A stretch of 64,000 nucleotides of DNA from the NCBI GenBank assembly GCA_023213395.1, contig CM041465.1, forward strand, positions 133,865,741 through 133,929,740. The letters run 5' to 3'. The number at the start of each line of letters is the position of its first letter. The first letter of the stretch is position 1. Below the pieces are notes generated by a model, which worked only from the letters and a program-made list of their open reading frames with translations, was not told the DNA's origin and ran no database searches. Source of the DNA: Cycas panzhihuaensis. Lineage: Eukaryota; Cycadophyta. Shown here piece after piece: positions 47,235-60,100 of the stretch. The position numbers and the translations under genes are program-made.

Positions 47235-48159
47235 CTTTTATGAGGCTTTTATGACCAGGGGGCTGGTAGGTAGAGGGCTAGCACCTAACAGACCCAAATT
47301 AGAATTACAATCCAAATTAATTAAATAAAAAAAACATTAGAAAAAATAAATAATTAAAGGTGATGGACCCAAAATGGTAATAAACAATATTACATTGTTT
47401 TTACAATTGCAAAAATGCTATACAAATGTATATTTGGATTTTGTGTCTGCTCATTAAAATCCTTTAACCTAAATAGGTTTCAGTCTTTACAGGTATGTAG
47501 ACGGTGACTGGGGTTTCTTCTTTGCATGTATACATCGATGGGGGTTTCTTCTTTGTGTGTCTACATCAATGGGAATTTCTTCTCTACGTGTCTGCATCAA
47601 TGGGCTTCTTAACTCATTGTGCTTCCTCCATCTGCATCAATGGCCTATGTTTACATCTACTGATGCAGTTGGCATCCCTTCATTGGATGCATCTTCTTCT
47701 AGCATGAGTCCTTCAATGACTTTTGTGGCTGAAGCTTCTCTCATTTGGTATTTTCTCATGGGTGAGCAGAGCTAGGTGGGCGAACAACAGCAACTGTTAC
47801 TCATTTCCTTCATCTTTGTGTAAGAGTCTTATCACATGATATCAATCTCCATTGGTGACTGGAGCCCTAGATTCCTCTGGTTCCAGCTAAGACTTCTAAT
47901 TTTGTATGAATCTATTAGCAAAGAAATGATTTCTATTGGTAGTAGGTCATCTAGGTCTCCATGCTTTTCAGCTTAAGTATTCTTCTATTGATTTGTAATT
48001 AAGAGTCGTATGGGTTCAAGCCCAAACTTGTAAATTCTATTTTGATTAGTAAATAATTAAAAAAATATATAATTGTTTATGATGTTAAACTTGAAATATA
48101 AATTTTATTATGCTTTAAAACCTGTTTCAGAAGCCTCTATAAAAAAAATAAAATACCCT
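47235..48159. other. Flank with a 31-bp tandem repeat
   Basis: AT-rich leader-like sequence left of an antisense primer site. At 47502-47610 a 31-bp unit with 'catcaatggg..tttcttct' occurs three to four times (TTTCTT at 47514, 47545 and 47576). The small open frames over it repeat a Cys-Leu/Gln motif because of the tandem unit. No gene is seen. Confidence 0.6.
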
Positions 48160-48171
48160 ACTCTAATACCA
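48160..48171 (-). other. Antisense primer binding site
   Basis: ACTCTAATACCA; its complement TGGTATTAGAGT differs from TGGTATCAGAGC by two transitions. Directly left of the LTR at 48172. Confidence 0.78.
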
Positions 48172-48630
48172 TGTTAGATAGAGGGTTTAGTTAAATGTTT
48201 ACAATATTTTATCATATTTCTCAAAGATAAAAATATAAATGTCTGTAAATTAATAATCAACACAGGTGCACATAATTTGACAAGTGGAAAACCCCTTTAG
48301 GGGATAAAAAACCACCTTAGAAAGTAAATAAATATTAATATATATAATATACATTACAAAGATAGTATGATGAGGCACTCATCCTCTCTCAGTGGTTGTG
48401 CAGCCTCCTCCTATAGCATGGAGTACCTGGTCAACCTCACGATCCTATGTAACCTCAGCCTTTTAACTATTCTACCTAATTTCGTAGAATCTAAGAAGAG
48501 AGATAATAGTGGAAGATAGAGGTTCATCGTAAATTAGCAGTTTTCCTTTTAACAAACCATATAACTTATTAATATTATTAATCATAAAGTAACATTAAAG
48601 AATATAAAGCTAACATTAGTATTTCTAACA
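48172..48630 (-). repeat. Copia 5' LTR (same family as 61581-62069)
   Basis: Starts TGTTAGATAGAGGGTTTAG and ends ATTTCTAACA. 'gtagaaaaccccttt.ggggaa.aaaaaccacct' and 'aatataaagctaacatta' are shared with the LTR at 61581-62069. The interior to the left is lost apart from a leader. Confidence 0.8.
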
Positions 48631-49827
48631 CTTTTCAAGCTAGGTCAAACATTCTTTTGATCATAACACTTCCATGGTGATCATGCTCTTCCACATAGTT
48701 ACACAGGAATATAATGTATGGTCCATGGTCTGTGATCTAATTTTTCTTTTCAATCTCTCATCATAATTCAAAGTAGTAAAAGAGTTGTGTTAATAAGAAA
48801 AATAGACTCAAACCCTAACATACTCAATAATCATGGCAACTTATAAATAAGACTTTATATTTTTCGCCCAACAAACCCTCATAAATAAAATTCTACCATA
48901 AATATATTCTCAAATTTTTCATAATGCCCTTAATTTTCATATATTTTATTTCATGCCATAATCAAGTGATATATGACACCCTCATAAATGTTTTCATCAT
49001 GTCATTTTATGTATGCCACAAAAACTATTTTAAATATGCCCTTTAATAATAATGATTTCAATAATATTTTATGCTATCATCAATTCTTACTAATATGTGC
49101 TACATACATTTTGTTGGCTTGTAAAAAATACTTGTTTCATATCTGTTAACATTTGCCACTTAATATATTATATAGGATTGTTGCTTATTTCCTATCTTAG
49201 TGATGGGGTGCCAGCTTTATTTTGATAATAAATCTCAATCTAAGACACTCATAAGGGCCTTCAAAATGGTTCATTAATGACAATGAATCATCAACAAGAC
49301 ACTCATAAATGCCTTTACTATGAATTGATGAAATAATATTTATTACCATAATTAAATATATTTGGGTTGTTATTAATTGTGATATTTAGTGAGGTGTTCA
49401 ATCTTATAAAATCTCAATTACTTTTATAGGTGGACTACCTAGATTAGTGCACTCAATTGGTAATAACTCTTATCTTCATTATTCTTTTGGTAAACTTGCT
49501 TCATATACTTGTATATTTATTGAATATGACATCAATATGTATAAATAGATTATCTATAATAAATTAAATACGCATGCCATTGGCATTTATTTCATCATGT
49601 GGCTTCATCTCATCTATATATGACTTCTCATTCATCTTTATTTAGCTCTTGGATCTTGGTCATACATCACTAACATTATTGGTATATTTAAAATTTTGGC
49701 TAATCATATTCACCTCATATCTGGCTTCTATATTGGCTCATATATGAGCTCCATCTTTGTTTATACTAGCTCATCAATCAATATTATAGGCTATCTTTCT
49801 ACTATACAAAATCTCTCTACTCGCCAT
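48631..49827. other. AT-rich stretch, probable leader of a minus-strand copia
   Basis: No coding frame. Phrases such as 'caagacactcataaatgcctt' recur in changed form (49240-49320), suggesting old tandem copies. The right end abuts an antisense primer site. Confidence 0.4.
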
Positions 49828-49840
49828 GGTTTTAATACCA
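49828..49840 (-). other. Antisense primer binding site (decayed)
   Basis: GGTTTTAATACCA; its complement TGGTATTAAAACC is TGGTATCAGAGCC after three C/T or G/A changes. Directly left of the LTR at 49841. Confidence 0.7.
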
Positions 49841-50329
49841 TGTTAAAATTTATAATTGTATTATAATACTATATTAAAAGTATAGAGTATAACACAACAA
49901 AGTATAACATGCATATATATTCACATAATTATCTCATATGTATACATATAAAGGAATATCAATAATAGAAATAGAAATATGATTAATAAACACCATAAGC
50001 ATTTACTATAAGAGATATAATAGATTTATATATGGAAAACCCAATGTGAAAAAGCCATGGGAGAAGATACAATTTGAAACTCCTCTTTAGATTATAATTC
50101 TTACATCTCCTTTATCAAGTTCTCAAGTGGTGTGTGTATATATTTATATCAAGATTCACCTCATGAGTAGTGTATAGTTTTTATTAATCCTTTACATCAT
50201 CCAATGGTATCATTACATAAATATGTGTACATCTCACATACCTTAATATATGTGATTGGTAGGATTATGTATATGTCCATTATCATAGAATTAAACATTG
50301 CATATGTAATTAAATCACATATTCCAACA
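49841..50329 (-). repeat. Copia 5' LTR (same family as 27621-27965)
   Basis: 489 bp, TGTTAAAATTTATAATTG to ATATTCCAACA. It shares several blocks with 27621-27965. No interior coding sequence is left beside it. Confidence 0.75.
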
Positions 50330-50396
50330 TGCTTAAATTTTGGTTATAATAAATTAATATCCTATTAAGCACTTCATTAGTTAGGGCAAATCTACT

Positions 50397-50785
50397 TGTC
50401 ATTTTAGTTTTTATTTTTAATTTTTTTAGTTTATTATAAAATCACTATTACAATTGTATCATTATTTATATTAAAATATATAATACTTTCATATATATAA
50501 TGTTTAGTATATTATTATGTAAGGCCATTAGGGTCACCAATAGAATTGCTCAAGAGAGACCCTCTTTTATCTATATAAGGGTTAGAGATTACTTGTAAAG
50601 GGTATTAATCGTTATTTCCTTCCTTAGGAGAAAGAACTTTAGTACCCCTTTGGTGCTCTTATGGTGTTCATTATGTGATATATTCTAAAATATTAGCCTC
50701 CAAAGTTAATAAAAGTGTTATATTTGTTCTCTTAACTCTTATTTTTATCAAATTTGCAAGGGTAATCTTAGGGAGATATGCTACA
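50397..50785 (+). repeat. Gypsy-C 5' LTR
   Basis: 'gagagaccctcttttatctat.taagggt..gagattactt.taaagggtattaat' and 'aagttaataaaagtg' match 56286-56677. The start is placed by length and a TG, and the first 100 bp are diverged, so the left border is uncertain. It ends ATATGCTACA. Confidence 0.8.
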
Positions 50786-50787
50786 AG

Positions 50788-50799
50788 TGGTATCGGAGT
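50788..50799 (+). other. Gypsy-C primer binding site
   Basis: TGGTATCGGAGT, two bases after the LTR end: a tRNA-iMet-type primer site with G for A, common in chromoviruses. Confidence 0.85.
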
Positions 50800-52020
50800 A
50801 AGGTTAAACAACTTTATAGAGGCATTCAGAGCTGAGAAAGAAAAAAAATAAAATTCCTTTTGTGAAACTTGTAATCTTTCTCCTATAATACTTTCTTTTA
50901 GTTTTATTTTTAATTATTTTAAATTTTATTCAATAGTAGATTATGTTACTTGGCAATTATACTTTCTGGACCCTCCCTCCTTTTTCTTAGGTAGATAACT
51001 TGTCTTATTACCCATCTTAAATAGGTAGAAACCCTATATTGTAGGTCTATAAATATCATGAGGATTTATCATTCTGGGCTAAGTGTCTTGTAAATTTTTC
51101 GCCCTTAGGTGAAAGACTTCAATTAAGTCTATTAAATTAAGCCTTAGATAGAACTAAGTTATGGAACTGAACCTCCATATACCCTTAAGTATACTAAAGG
51201 ACCCTTATAGGTTCCTTTGCCCTACATGAAATAGATAACCAATCATCCACCAAAGTCTTGTAGTATAGTAGTTAATGATTAGTGCCACAAAGTTACCTAT
51301 CCCAAACCACTAAAAAGGGGTTTATTGACAAATCTACAAGACAAAGGACTCCTATTTTCAAAGTTTAGTAGGTGTCCTCTTATTTGATAACCCCCCTATA
51401 CAAAGAAACTAAATCTATTAAACAACTACTAAACATCTATCACTAGAAACACAGACCTACAAAGAGAAGGCCATTACTTCCTTAACATTTATCAGAATCA
51501 TAAATGGCCAAAATAGTTGAACTTGCCACAAAAAAAAAAAGAAAAAAACCCACAACCAAAAAACTATTGTTAAAATTTATACATCCTATTTTGGTTAGAA
51601 CATCATGCTAATCAATTTGTACTAGGTCAATTTTTATAGTATATTTTTAAGTATAGTGGCACTTGGGTCGTTGGTGGGCCTTGCTACCAAAATTTCATCC
51701 TTACAACTCACCTATCATGTTTCAACGAATTTTTTACACTCGTTTAAGTGCACTTGGTGATTTTGTTCCCTAAATTTTGGTGCCAATAGGCTATGGACAG
51801 CCCAAGAATCCTTCCCTCCCCTTTTATCCCTTCTTTATCCTATATTTTTATCAAGGCATTCCCTATTTCTTAAAAACCTGTTCTTTCTTATTATTCTCTA
51901 TTTCATGCATTTCCCCTTATTTTTGTAAGTCTCACTCATTTAAAGCCCATTTTATTTTTTTGATGGTACATTCACAAGGAGAGAGGATCTTTTCACTATA
52001 AACCAAGCTTGAATCTTTTT
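50800..52020 (+). other. Gypsy-C leader
   Basis: No coding frame can be supported. An A-run at 51531-51547. The open stretch 51777-52001 is Phe-rich low-complexity and not a known protein. Confidence 0.45.
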
Positions 52021-52029
52021 AAGAAGAGA

Positions 52030-53040
52030 TGAAGGTTGAGTTAGCTAACCTCATTTCTAAGGTAGATTTAGCCAAATTCCCTTCAAAGGTAGATTTCTCA
52101 ACCCTATTCACTCAAATAATATAATCTAATTTTAACAGCGTAAGAACATCAAATATGATATACAACTCCCCTCCTTCTCACCCTCCACAAGGAAGTAATG
52201 CACCATATGGGGGGCATCCACCAAGGTAGTAGCTGTTCCACCACAAAATCAAGATCCTAATTTTTGATCTTGAATTGAATAAAGAATTAATTTATGTTGG
52301 ATACATAAATTAGAGCCCTATTTCACTCTCAAACCAATAACTAAAAAAGATTAGCTATTATATTTCTCCATCCACATATATGAAAAAGCTCATTACTAGT
52401 TAAATTGGTGAAAAAAAAGAATACCCTTTGAATCAAATATAGTCACACTTCATAAATTATTTCTTTGAGTAATATGAGGACACATAGAGTCAGTCATTCT
52501 TCACTCAATTGGTATGGCTTAAACAAATATCATCATTAGAGGTCTTTATAGATGAATTTCAAGCATTATATAATTAGTCACCATAAGGCCAAAATCTAGA
52601 CAAATAAACCTTGATAGATATTTATGTGGCAGATCTCTATGACTGCATTCAAATGTGGCTTAAGATGTTATCTATACACTCTCTTAAGGAAGATATCAAA
52701 ATATCTAAACGAGTAGAGGTAAAATTCGTGGCTGAAAGAAACTTAGCTAATCGATAGGATAACCCATGGTTCTCATGACCTCGTTAGATAAACTTCTAAT
52801 AACCTTTACCCTAATTTGATGATATAGCTCTATTACAAATAGATTTCTAATGTCCTCGACCATAACTTAATGATGCAGCTCACCCTGCAATGGATTGACA
52901 GGTTGAAGAACCCTAATAAAAAAGAGTCTAAATCTCACAAGCAGAAGCACAATGCCAAATAGAGATTGGCCTTTATATTTAGTACTTAGACAAGTGGCTT
53001 GTTAAGCATAGTCACATTTATAAAGTGAGGCATTTAGTCT
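52030..53040 (+). pseudogene. Gypsy-C gag relic
   Basis: Read through stops: MKVELANLISKVDLAKF at the start; a middle with FFEYEDT-like and FFTQLVWLKQISSLEVF-like phrases; and LKEDIKISKRVEVKFVAERNLANR near 52680-52760, the usual end of the gag capsid part ('l...v+....L.eA...A...E'). The degenerate zinc region at about 52980-53030 reads WLVKHSHIYKVRH. Weak in detail; supported by position before the protease. Confidence 0.62.
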
Positions 53041-53149
53041 TTTCTATTAACCCTACCTTATAACCCAGTGAACACTTATATTTTGATTCAGAGCATGAGG
53101 TTGATGAAGACTTCCAAGAAGACCTCACCCCTAATCTACTAACTAAAGT

Positions 53150-53480
53150 ATCACTATCAGTTGTAGCCTCCACCTCTTATCTTAAACTCGGACAAGTCAA
53201 GGCCATTCTCTATAAAATTCTAATGTCAATATTGATTGATGGTGGTATATCCCTACCAATAGCTAAACCTCTATATTATCCCAAATACTAGTTTCACTTG
53301 CTCCTTACTAAGGTACTAGAAGCTCCATTGTACTAGTGTCAAAATAAACCTACATGTCCAAATTAGAACCTACCTCCTGATCTCAAATTTCTATGCATTA
53401 TCAATAGGTAGATCTAACGTTATATTGGGAATCCAATGGCTATAAAACTTAGGAAGTTATAGTATAAATAACTCCCCAAC
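53150..53480 (+). pseudogene. Gypsy-C protease relic
   Basis: LYKILMSILIDGGISLP at about 53203-53255 matches the chromovirus protease block 'v..LIDSGAThnFi' with DGG for DSG. LIGNPMAIKLRKL-like sequence (usually ILGm.WL..lg) follows near 53425-53460. Confidence 0.72.
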
Positions 53481-53835
53481 CAATCATTTCATATTGTTCA
53501 AGGACCAAATATGCAAGACACACAAATTCTATGGGTTACAATCCCTACCAAACTAATTAGTTTCGCTAGGTCATATGAAAAGATACCTTTAATCCAACCT
53601 TAGTTATATAGTTCACCTTAATAACATTCAGATTGACCCTTAAATCCACCCACACATTTAAAATGTCATTACTAAGTATGAGCAAGTATTTACTCCCCTT
53701 CCTACCACTACCCCACTTGACCGTAGTCTCTTCCACACAATTGGCCTCTAATATGATCATGACCGAATTAGCATGTATCTATATAGAAATTTTGACTTCT
53801 AAAAAAATGAAATTAAGAAAATCATTATTGAACTG

Positions 53836-55030
53836 ATGGATATGAGAATAATCCAACCAAGAAAAAGCTTATATGTGGCCCTAATAGTCTTAGTTAGAAA
53901 GAAAAATGGCTCTTTTTACCTTTACATGGATTATAGGGAACTTAATAAGATTACCATAAAAAATGAGATCCCCACTCTAAGGATAGATAACATGTTGGAT
54001 GAGATCCATAGAAACTTGATCTTTTCTAAGATAGATTTATAATATGAACATTATCAAATCTGAATTGCTCTAGAGGACTATAATAAAATAGCTTTTAGAA
54101 CACATCATGGCTACTTTGAGTTCTAAATGATGCCTTTCAACCTCTATAATACACTTGCCACCCTTCAAGTACTCATGAATAGGATCTTTGGCCCCTATAT
54201 TAGAAAATGTATCATCATCTTCTTTGATGATATCCTTATCTATAGTTCTTGCTTGGACTATCACATTCATCATCTAAAGATTGTTCTTCAAATATTACAC
54301 TAATACCAATTATATATAAAACTTATTAAGTATGAATTTAAAAAAATAGAACTCTATTGTTTAGGGCACATCATATCTTCAGAAGGGATCTGAGTACATC
54401 CTAATAAAATATTAGTCATCACTACTTAGGTAACACCAACCAACCTCACATAACTATGAATATTCCTTGGCCTTGTGGGGTTCTATCATCATTTTATATG
54501 AAACTACACCTCTCTGATAGTTCTACTAACCAACCTACTCTATAAAGACTTCTTTTAATGGTCTGTAAAGTCCACAGCTATCTTTTCCCATCTCAAAGTC
54601 ATAATAACCTCTACCCTAGTCCTCATCACTTATAATTTTATCCAACTATTCCAGCTTGAATATGACACATGAAGATTTGGCATAGTCATGGCTTTTATAT
54701 AAGACTACCATCCCATTTCCTTTAAAATTCAAAAACTAAAAGATCACAAACTCTAACTCTTCACATAGTAGAAGGAAATGAGAGTTATCCTACCTGCACC
54801 CTGATTCTAGTACCTCCAATCCTAGTATCCATGTTATATCAAAGCCCCACCTCATTTAGCTTGATGAATTACATGTTAAAAACTAGGATCAACCTAGTTA
54901 CACCCGCTGGAGTGAAAAAGTTCTCACCCAAAAAGGTTGGTCAACCCACAATAACCATCTTCTATTTAGGAATCACATCTTTGTATACCCATCCTCTTCA
55001 TTTTTCTCTTAAATTTTAACAAAGTACCAC
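53836..55030 (+). pseudogene. Gypsy-C reverse transcriptase and RNase H relic
   Basis: VALIVLVRKKNGSFYLYMDYRELNKITI at 53875-53960 is a clean RT start, followed by PTLRIDNMLDEIHRNLIFSKIDL, then FRTHHGYFEF, MMPFNLYNTLATLQVLMN, and the catalytic box IIFFDDILIYS at about 54212-54244 (FFDD for YVDD). LGHIISSEGI and LGLVGFYHHFI mark the connection to RNase H, which is seen up to DHKLxLFT (54740) and beyond. Ten or more stops, mainly TAA/TAG. Confidence 0.92.
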
Positions 55031-55039
55031 TCTACTCAA

Positions 55040-55800
55040 TTAAGGGGACATTCAAGATTCAATAAAACCTATCAACATATTCATGTAAATTTCTTTTGGC
55101 CCCACATGAAACCTAGCATCTTCACCTTCGTATCAGAGTGTGACACTTGCTAATAGAACAAGGTGGATACCAAAGCCCTATCGGGACTTCTCCAACTACC
55201 ACATATTTTGCAAGGCAAATAGTAGGACATTGCCATAGATTTTATCATTGACCTATCTATATCTATTAGTTTTGACTCTATTTAAGTGGTCATTAATAGA
55301 TTAATCAAGTATTTACAATTTCTCCAAGTACACAGCTCATATACATCCTCCCATCTTATTGACATGTACATCTAGTTTATTTTTTACATTCATGCATTTC
55401 CCTTTATCATTATTTGTGATGAAGATCTCAAGTTTACTAACTCTTTTTAGCAAGAACTCTTTAAAGCCATAAGAACCTTATTCAATATGGGTTTTTCTTA
55501 TCATCCTTAAACATATGGTCAATCTGAGGTCTTGAACAAAACTATAAAAATGCACCTATATTACCTTGTCTCATAACACCAAGCTAAGTGGACCTTTGGC
55601 TTTTCCTAGTAGAATATTAATACAACCCATCTCACCACTTAGCCATTGGTATATCTCATTTTTGGCATTATACAATTATTGCTCCCCTTCATACTCTACC
55701 TTGGCAACTAATTCTTAAACTACCTTAGGCTAACAAAAGCTTTAGGAGATGGACTAGATCCTCCATAACCTTAGGTAAAACCTAGCCACTAGACAAAATT
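55040..55800 (+). pseudogene. Gypsy-C integrase relic
   Basis: DIAIDFIIDLSISI at about 55230-55270 (first Asp, 'sMDFi.gLP.s'), HAFPFIIICDEDLKFTNSF at about 55390-55445 (second Asp, 'iiSDRD..F.S.fw'), and TYGQSEVLNKTIKMHL at about 55505-55550 (Glu, 'DGQtE..N..le'). The HHCC region near 55130 is decayed. Confidence 0.88.
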
Positions 55801-56009
55801 ATATAAAGCAACTTGTTGACCACCACTAGTTTGATCGATCATTTGACATAGGAGATCTAGAATTCCTTTGCATCTAGTTATACAAATAATAATAACTCAA
55901 ATCTCATCAAGGCCATAAGTTAAACCCACGTTATTATGATCCATATAAAGTCAACTAAAAGATTGGTGATGTTGCTTGCACTCTTGAACTTCTTCCAGAC
56001 ACCCATATC

Positions 56010-56275
56010 CATAATGTCTTTTATGTCACTTATCTAAAAAAAAAACTGGGAAAAAATGGTATATCCCATACCACCCTACCCATGTTCAATGATGAACAAA
56101 ACCTTATAATCCTGCTAGATCGAATCCTCACCAGTCATTAATGTTGCCTCTGGAATTATACTATTTCTAAGCATCTAGTGTAGTGGTTCAATTATGATGC
56201 AGATGAAGTGATTCAGGAATCTAAAGACTTCGTCCAGCAACACCCTCATCTCCAATGCTTCAGGGGCTCAATGTC
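56010..56275 (+). pseudogene. Gypsy-C chromodomain-like C terminus
   Basis: VFYVTYLKKKLGKN (usually vFHVS.Lk), then LLDRILTSH, stop, LV-stop-WFNYDADEVIQESKDFVQQHPHL, matching the plant chromodomain 'vLVkW.g.p.eeATWE....l...fP.f..ED'. It ends with CFRGSMSHGG just before the polypurine tract. Such C termini guide integration toward heterochromatin in chromoviruses. Confidence 0.82.
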
Positions 56276-56285
56276 TCATGGGGGA

Positions 56286-56677
56286 TGACATGTAACATAA
56301 CTCCATCTCCTTAAGTAGAAGAGGTATTAGCATTGGGAAACTGTCAAAGGATTAAGTGTTGATATTAACTATTAAGTTTTATACATAGGCCACTAAGCCC
56401 TCTAATGATATTAAAAGTCATTAGAGTTGCTAATAGGATTGCTGAAGAGAGACCCTCTTTTATCTATTTAAGGGTCGGAGATTACTTATAAAGGGTATTA
56501 ATCATTATTTCCTTCCTTAAGAAAAAGTACTTTAATACTCCTTAGCCCCCTTTTGGTGTCCATTGTATGAGTTATTCTATAATATTGGTATCTAAAGTTA
56601 ATAAAAGTGCTCTATCTATTCTCTTATCTTTTATTTTCATAAAATTCACAAGGATGATCTTAGGCAGATATGTTGCA
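56286..56677 (+). repeat. Gypsy-C 3' LTR
   Basis: CATGGGGGA (polypurine tract) precedes TGACATGTAACATAAC. The end GATATGTTGCA matches the 5' LTR end. 392 bp. Confidence 0.88.
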
Positions 56678-58150
56678 TATGGGCTATGTAAGAGATTGGG
56701 GAGTAGCTTATATATGGGGATAATGGAAGAAGGGTAGGGAATTGGGGGTGTGGACTTTGTTGGGTTATTTTATATAAGGAAATAACTTATTTGGATGTTC
56801 CCTAAATGTTGAGATTCTGACATCTATCATGGTATAAGTAAAGTAGATGTGCATTTATTATTTACATTTTAGTTAATTTTATGGTTTGATAAATTTGTGA
56901 ACTTATGTTTGCTTATTATTCTAGTGATAGATGAATGAGTACTTAGCCTATGATGTTTAATATCTATAAGTGGTATAACAAAAATCATACACCTAAGACT
57001 CTTTCATTGAGAAATGAATCCCTCACATACCTTAAGCTCCTATGGTGCCTTTTCCACCTTTTCATCATCATTTTCCATCACTTTTATTTTTATAATTTTT
57101 TAAAATTCTCATCTATTTTTATTTCTCTTGGTACTATTACAAAGTTCATCCTATTATAATTTTCATCACAGGGCATCTTGAAAATATAAAATGACGTATT
57201 ATTGCATTATTATAAAATTGCAAGCACTATCACTTGCACATTTATTAATGTTTTAAACTTTTTTTTGTGTATTTCAATGATAGGTTTCATGGGATGGGAT
57301 AAGTAGTTAATACTCAAACTACCTTACCTTCCTTGGCCAAGAAACATGTGGTTCTGACCCCTATTTTTTAAGAAAATAATGGCCATTTATCCATGGGGGG
57401 AATCCCCATAATTTCCCTAATAAGCTCATTAATTTTTTAAATAAACTCATGGGTAAATACCATAGGCTTTACCCATGGTTCTTAGTAAATCCATAGACTA
57501 TAAACCACCCTGCAACCTTCTATAAATTCCCCTTCTATTCCATGTGGAAGGGAGGATGGAAATTATAATAAAGTGCTACCAAATTTTTATCTCATTTTCT
57601 AACGCACCTTGTGACTTAAAGTTACTTATTAGAGAGTCATCTTAGAGGAGTTTAATATAGATTTAAGTTATGGATAGCTAGAACTAAGAGCTTTTGAGAT
57701 ACTAACCTATGATCAATGTAATTCTATGGCAATTTCCACTATTCCACATGATTTCAAACAGTGATTGGACTTCAATCTCTTTCTCTTTCATTTGATGTTT
57801 TATTTACTCACTTTTGTTTCGTTGTTCATTTTCTTCTTGTTTTGATTCCCTAACCACTAATTTCTTAACCCAAAGTTACTTATTAAGGTGTAGATGAAGA
57901 CTTTTAGTTCATTTGAGGCTTAGTTGTGGTGGTGATTCACTACATCTAAGGTTTTTTTTGTTACTAAAAAGTAAATGGAATGATTTTAAGCTTTCATTTT
58001 TATAATTTACTTTAAGGTTTTAATGAATATCATGCTACTTTTATTCTTGACTAACCTTGTAGGCTGAGGAATGCTTTATAAGCCTTTTTAGTTATAGGCG
58101 GTAGAAGAAAAATGAGTTAGAGTCTTAAACCTTATTCCCACAAGTTGAAA
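56678..58150. other. AT-rich stretch, possibly an LTR and leader of the next gypsy relic
   Basis: No coding frame. Around 57410-57600 there is LTR-like sequence (TATAAATTCCCC near 57521, followed by AATAAAG and a T-rich end), but no second copy was found. The rest is low-complexity. Confidence 0.4.
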
Positions 58151-58179
58151 CTACCTATAGGGCAAGGGAAGTACTGCAT

Positions 58180-60100
58180 GTTTGATCCCAAGTATTGACA
58201 TAAAAGCTCTAAGATAATGGAACAATTATTACTAGTAAAATCCCTCATACTATGCTAGTAGTCCTCACTAGAAATAATTATAGATTATTTAGAATGTATA
58301 TTGATTATCAAACTCTTAATAAGATAGCAATCAAGAATAACCATCCAATTTCATGAATGCATGATATTACTGATGAACTATATGGAGCCACATATTTTTA
58401 AAAGTCCATTCTCCATACAAGGTACTACCAAATATCTCTTTAATTGCAATACATAGAAAAAACTATTTTTCACATCCAACAGGGACCATTTGAATTCAAA
58501 GTTATATTATTTGGCCTCACAAATAACCTAGCAATATTTTAAATAAAAATAAATCAGTTACTTATCCTATTTTTAAGATTGTTTGTCATGTGCTTTTTTC
58601 ATGACATATTAGTATACAACAAAACCTACGAAGACCACATAATGCACTTAGATAGGGTCTTATAGACACTAAAAGATAACCAAATTTATGCAAAGAGATC
58701 TAAATGTAGTTTCAAAAGATGAACACTAAAATATATTGTCCATACAATATTATAAGAGGGAATGTTGATTGACTGCCTAAAGTCTAAGCCATTATCAATT
58801 CACCCACCCCAAAGTCCATCTCAAAACTACAAGGATTTTGGGCCTAATAAGATTTTATAGGAAGTTCATAGAAAGACATACCAGAATGATAGAGTTGCTT
58901 ACTAACTTACATAAAATGGATAACTTCAAATGGGGCAATAATCAAAACAAACTTTTTAACAATCTTAACATAACAACAACCGTAGTACTTATGCTTGCCA
59001 TACCCAAATTTTTCTAACCATTTATAGCGAAATGTAATACTTCATAGATGAAAATCAATGCAATGTTAGTCACAAATGATAAATTGATTACATTCAAAAG
59101 AAGGAATCTAAATTTAAAAGAAAGAGCAAAAAGCATGTATAACAAAGCAATATTTGCAATCTTATATGCCTTAGAAAATTAGAGACAATATTTATTAGGA
59201 AGTAGATGTACAATAGGAATAGATTATATAATCTAAAATTCTTCCCATTGCAATCACATATTTTTCAAGAATAGTAAAAGTGGGTTAGCAAAATATAAGA
59301 TTACGACTTTAAAATCACCTAAAAAAATGGGAAGACGATGCAATCATAGATGCACTCTCTCAAAATTTTATAAAAAGAAATTATGTAGTAATATCAATTG
59401 CTCAACTCTCATGGCTAGATGAGGTCCGTAGAAGTATAACACTAGTCTAGAGACTAACCAACTAACCAATAAAAATAGTAGTGAAACAACAATCCCAAAT
59501 TAGATCATTAACACCATGAACCTCTTATATAAAAATAGGATCTATTTACCAAGTAACTAAATCATCAAAATAAAGTACTTTAGGAACACCATCAATCACC
59601 TCTAGTGTAACATTTTGGCTTTGCGAAGGCATATGACAAGATAAAACAATCTTTCTACTAGAAAGACATGAAGAAGGATACAAAAGCCTTCATTAAAGAA
59701 TGTAATACCTACTAGAGGTAAAAGATAAAATGAATATTATACCTAGCTCTACTATAATTAATCCATATTCCAAATCAAAAGTGAAAAGAAATATCAATGG
59801 ACTTCATTATAGGAGTTTCAAAATTAGAAGGCAATGATAACATATTCACAAGTGTTAGTTGCCTTACAAAGTATGCCTGCATCATCTCAATATAGTCAAA
59901 CTATAGTGTAGCATAAATTGTAGACCTATTCATGAAGAATATTCATAAGTCACATGACTTTCTAAAGAAGATCACTAATGACATTAAATTTTTAGAATAA
60001 ACTATTTAAACTGGTTGGGATGGAACTCACAATTAATACATCATATTAGTTGCAAATAAATGACTAGTCAAATATAGTCAACAAGTGATTTGAAACATAC
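58180..60100 (+). pseudogene. Gypsy-D reverse transcriptase, RNase H and integrase relic
   Basis: RT: LVVLTRNNYRLFRMYIDYQTLNKIAI, ITDELYGATYF, HTRYYQISL, IFHIQQGPFEFKVILFGLTNN; the catalytic box near 58595-58620 is decayed (FMTY-stop-YT for YlDDi). RNase H near 58980-59240 includes MLVTNDKLITFKRR-like and YALEN. Integrase: LLERHEEGYKSLH (zinc H), FIKECNTY (zinc C) near 59700, MDFIIGVSKLEGNDNIFTSVSCLTKYA at about 59800-59875 (first Asp). The second Asp region is not clear. Distinct from Gypsy-C. Confidence 0.85.

Larger units (their letters stand above)
50397..56677 (+). mobile_element. Chromodomain-type Ty3/gypsy element (Gypsy-C)
   Basis: Plus strand, about 6.3 kb: 5' LTR, primer site, gag, protease, RT, RNase H, integrase, chromodomain-like C terminus, polypurine tract and 3' LTR in normal chromovirus order. 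Stops are frequent. The LTRs agree well in their right-hand 280 bp but poorly in the left 100 bp. Confidence 0.88.

Noticed and set aside
56950-57159. Open frame with Phe/Leu-rich, membrane-like translation
   Set aside because: AT-rich low-complexity sequence gives such Phe/Ile/Leu runs by chance; there is no start context or homology.
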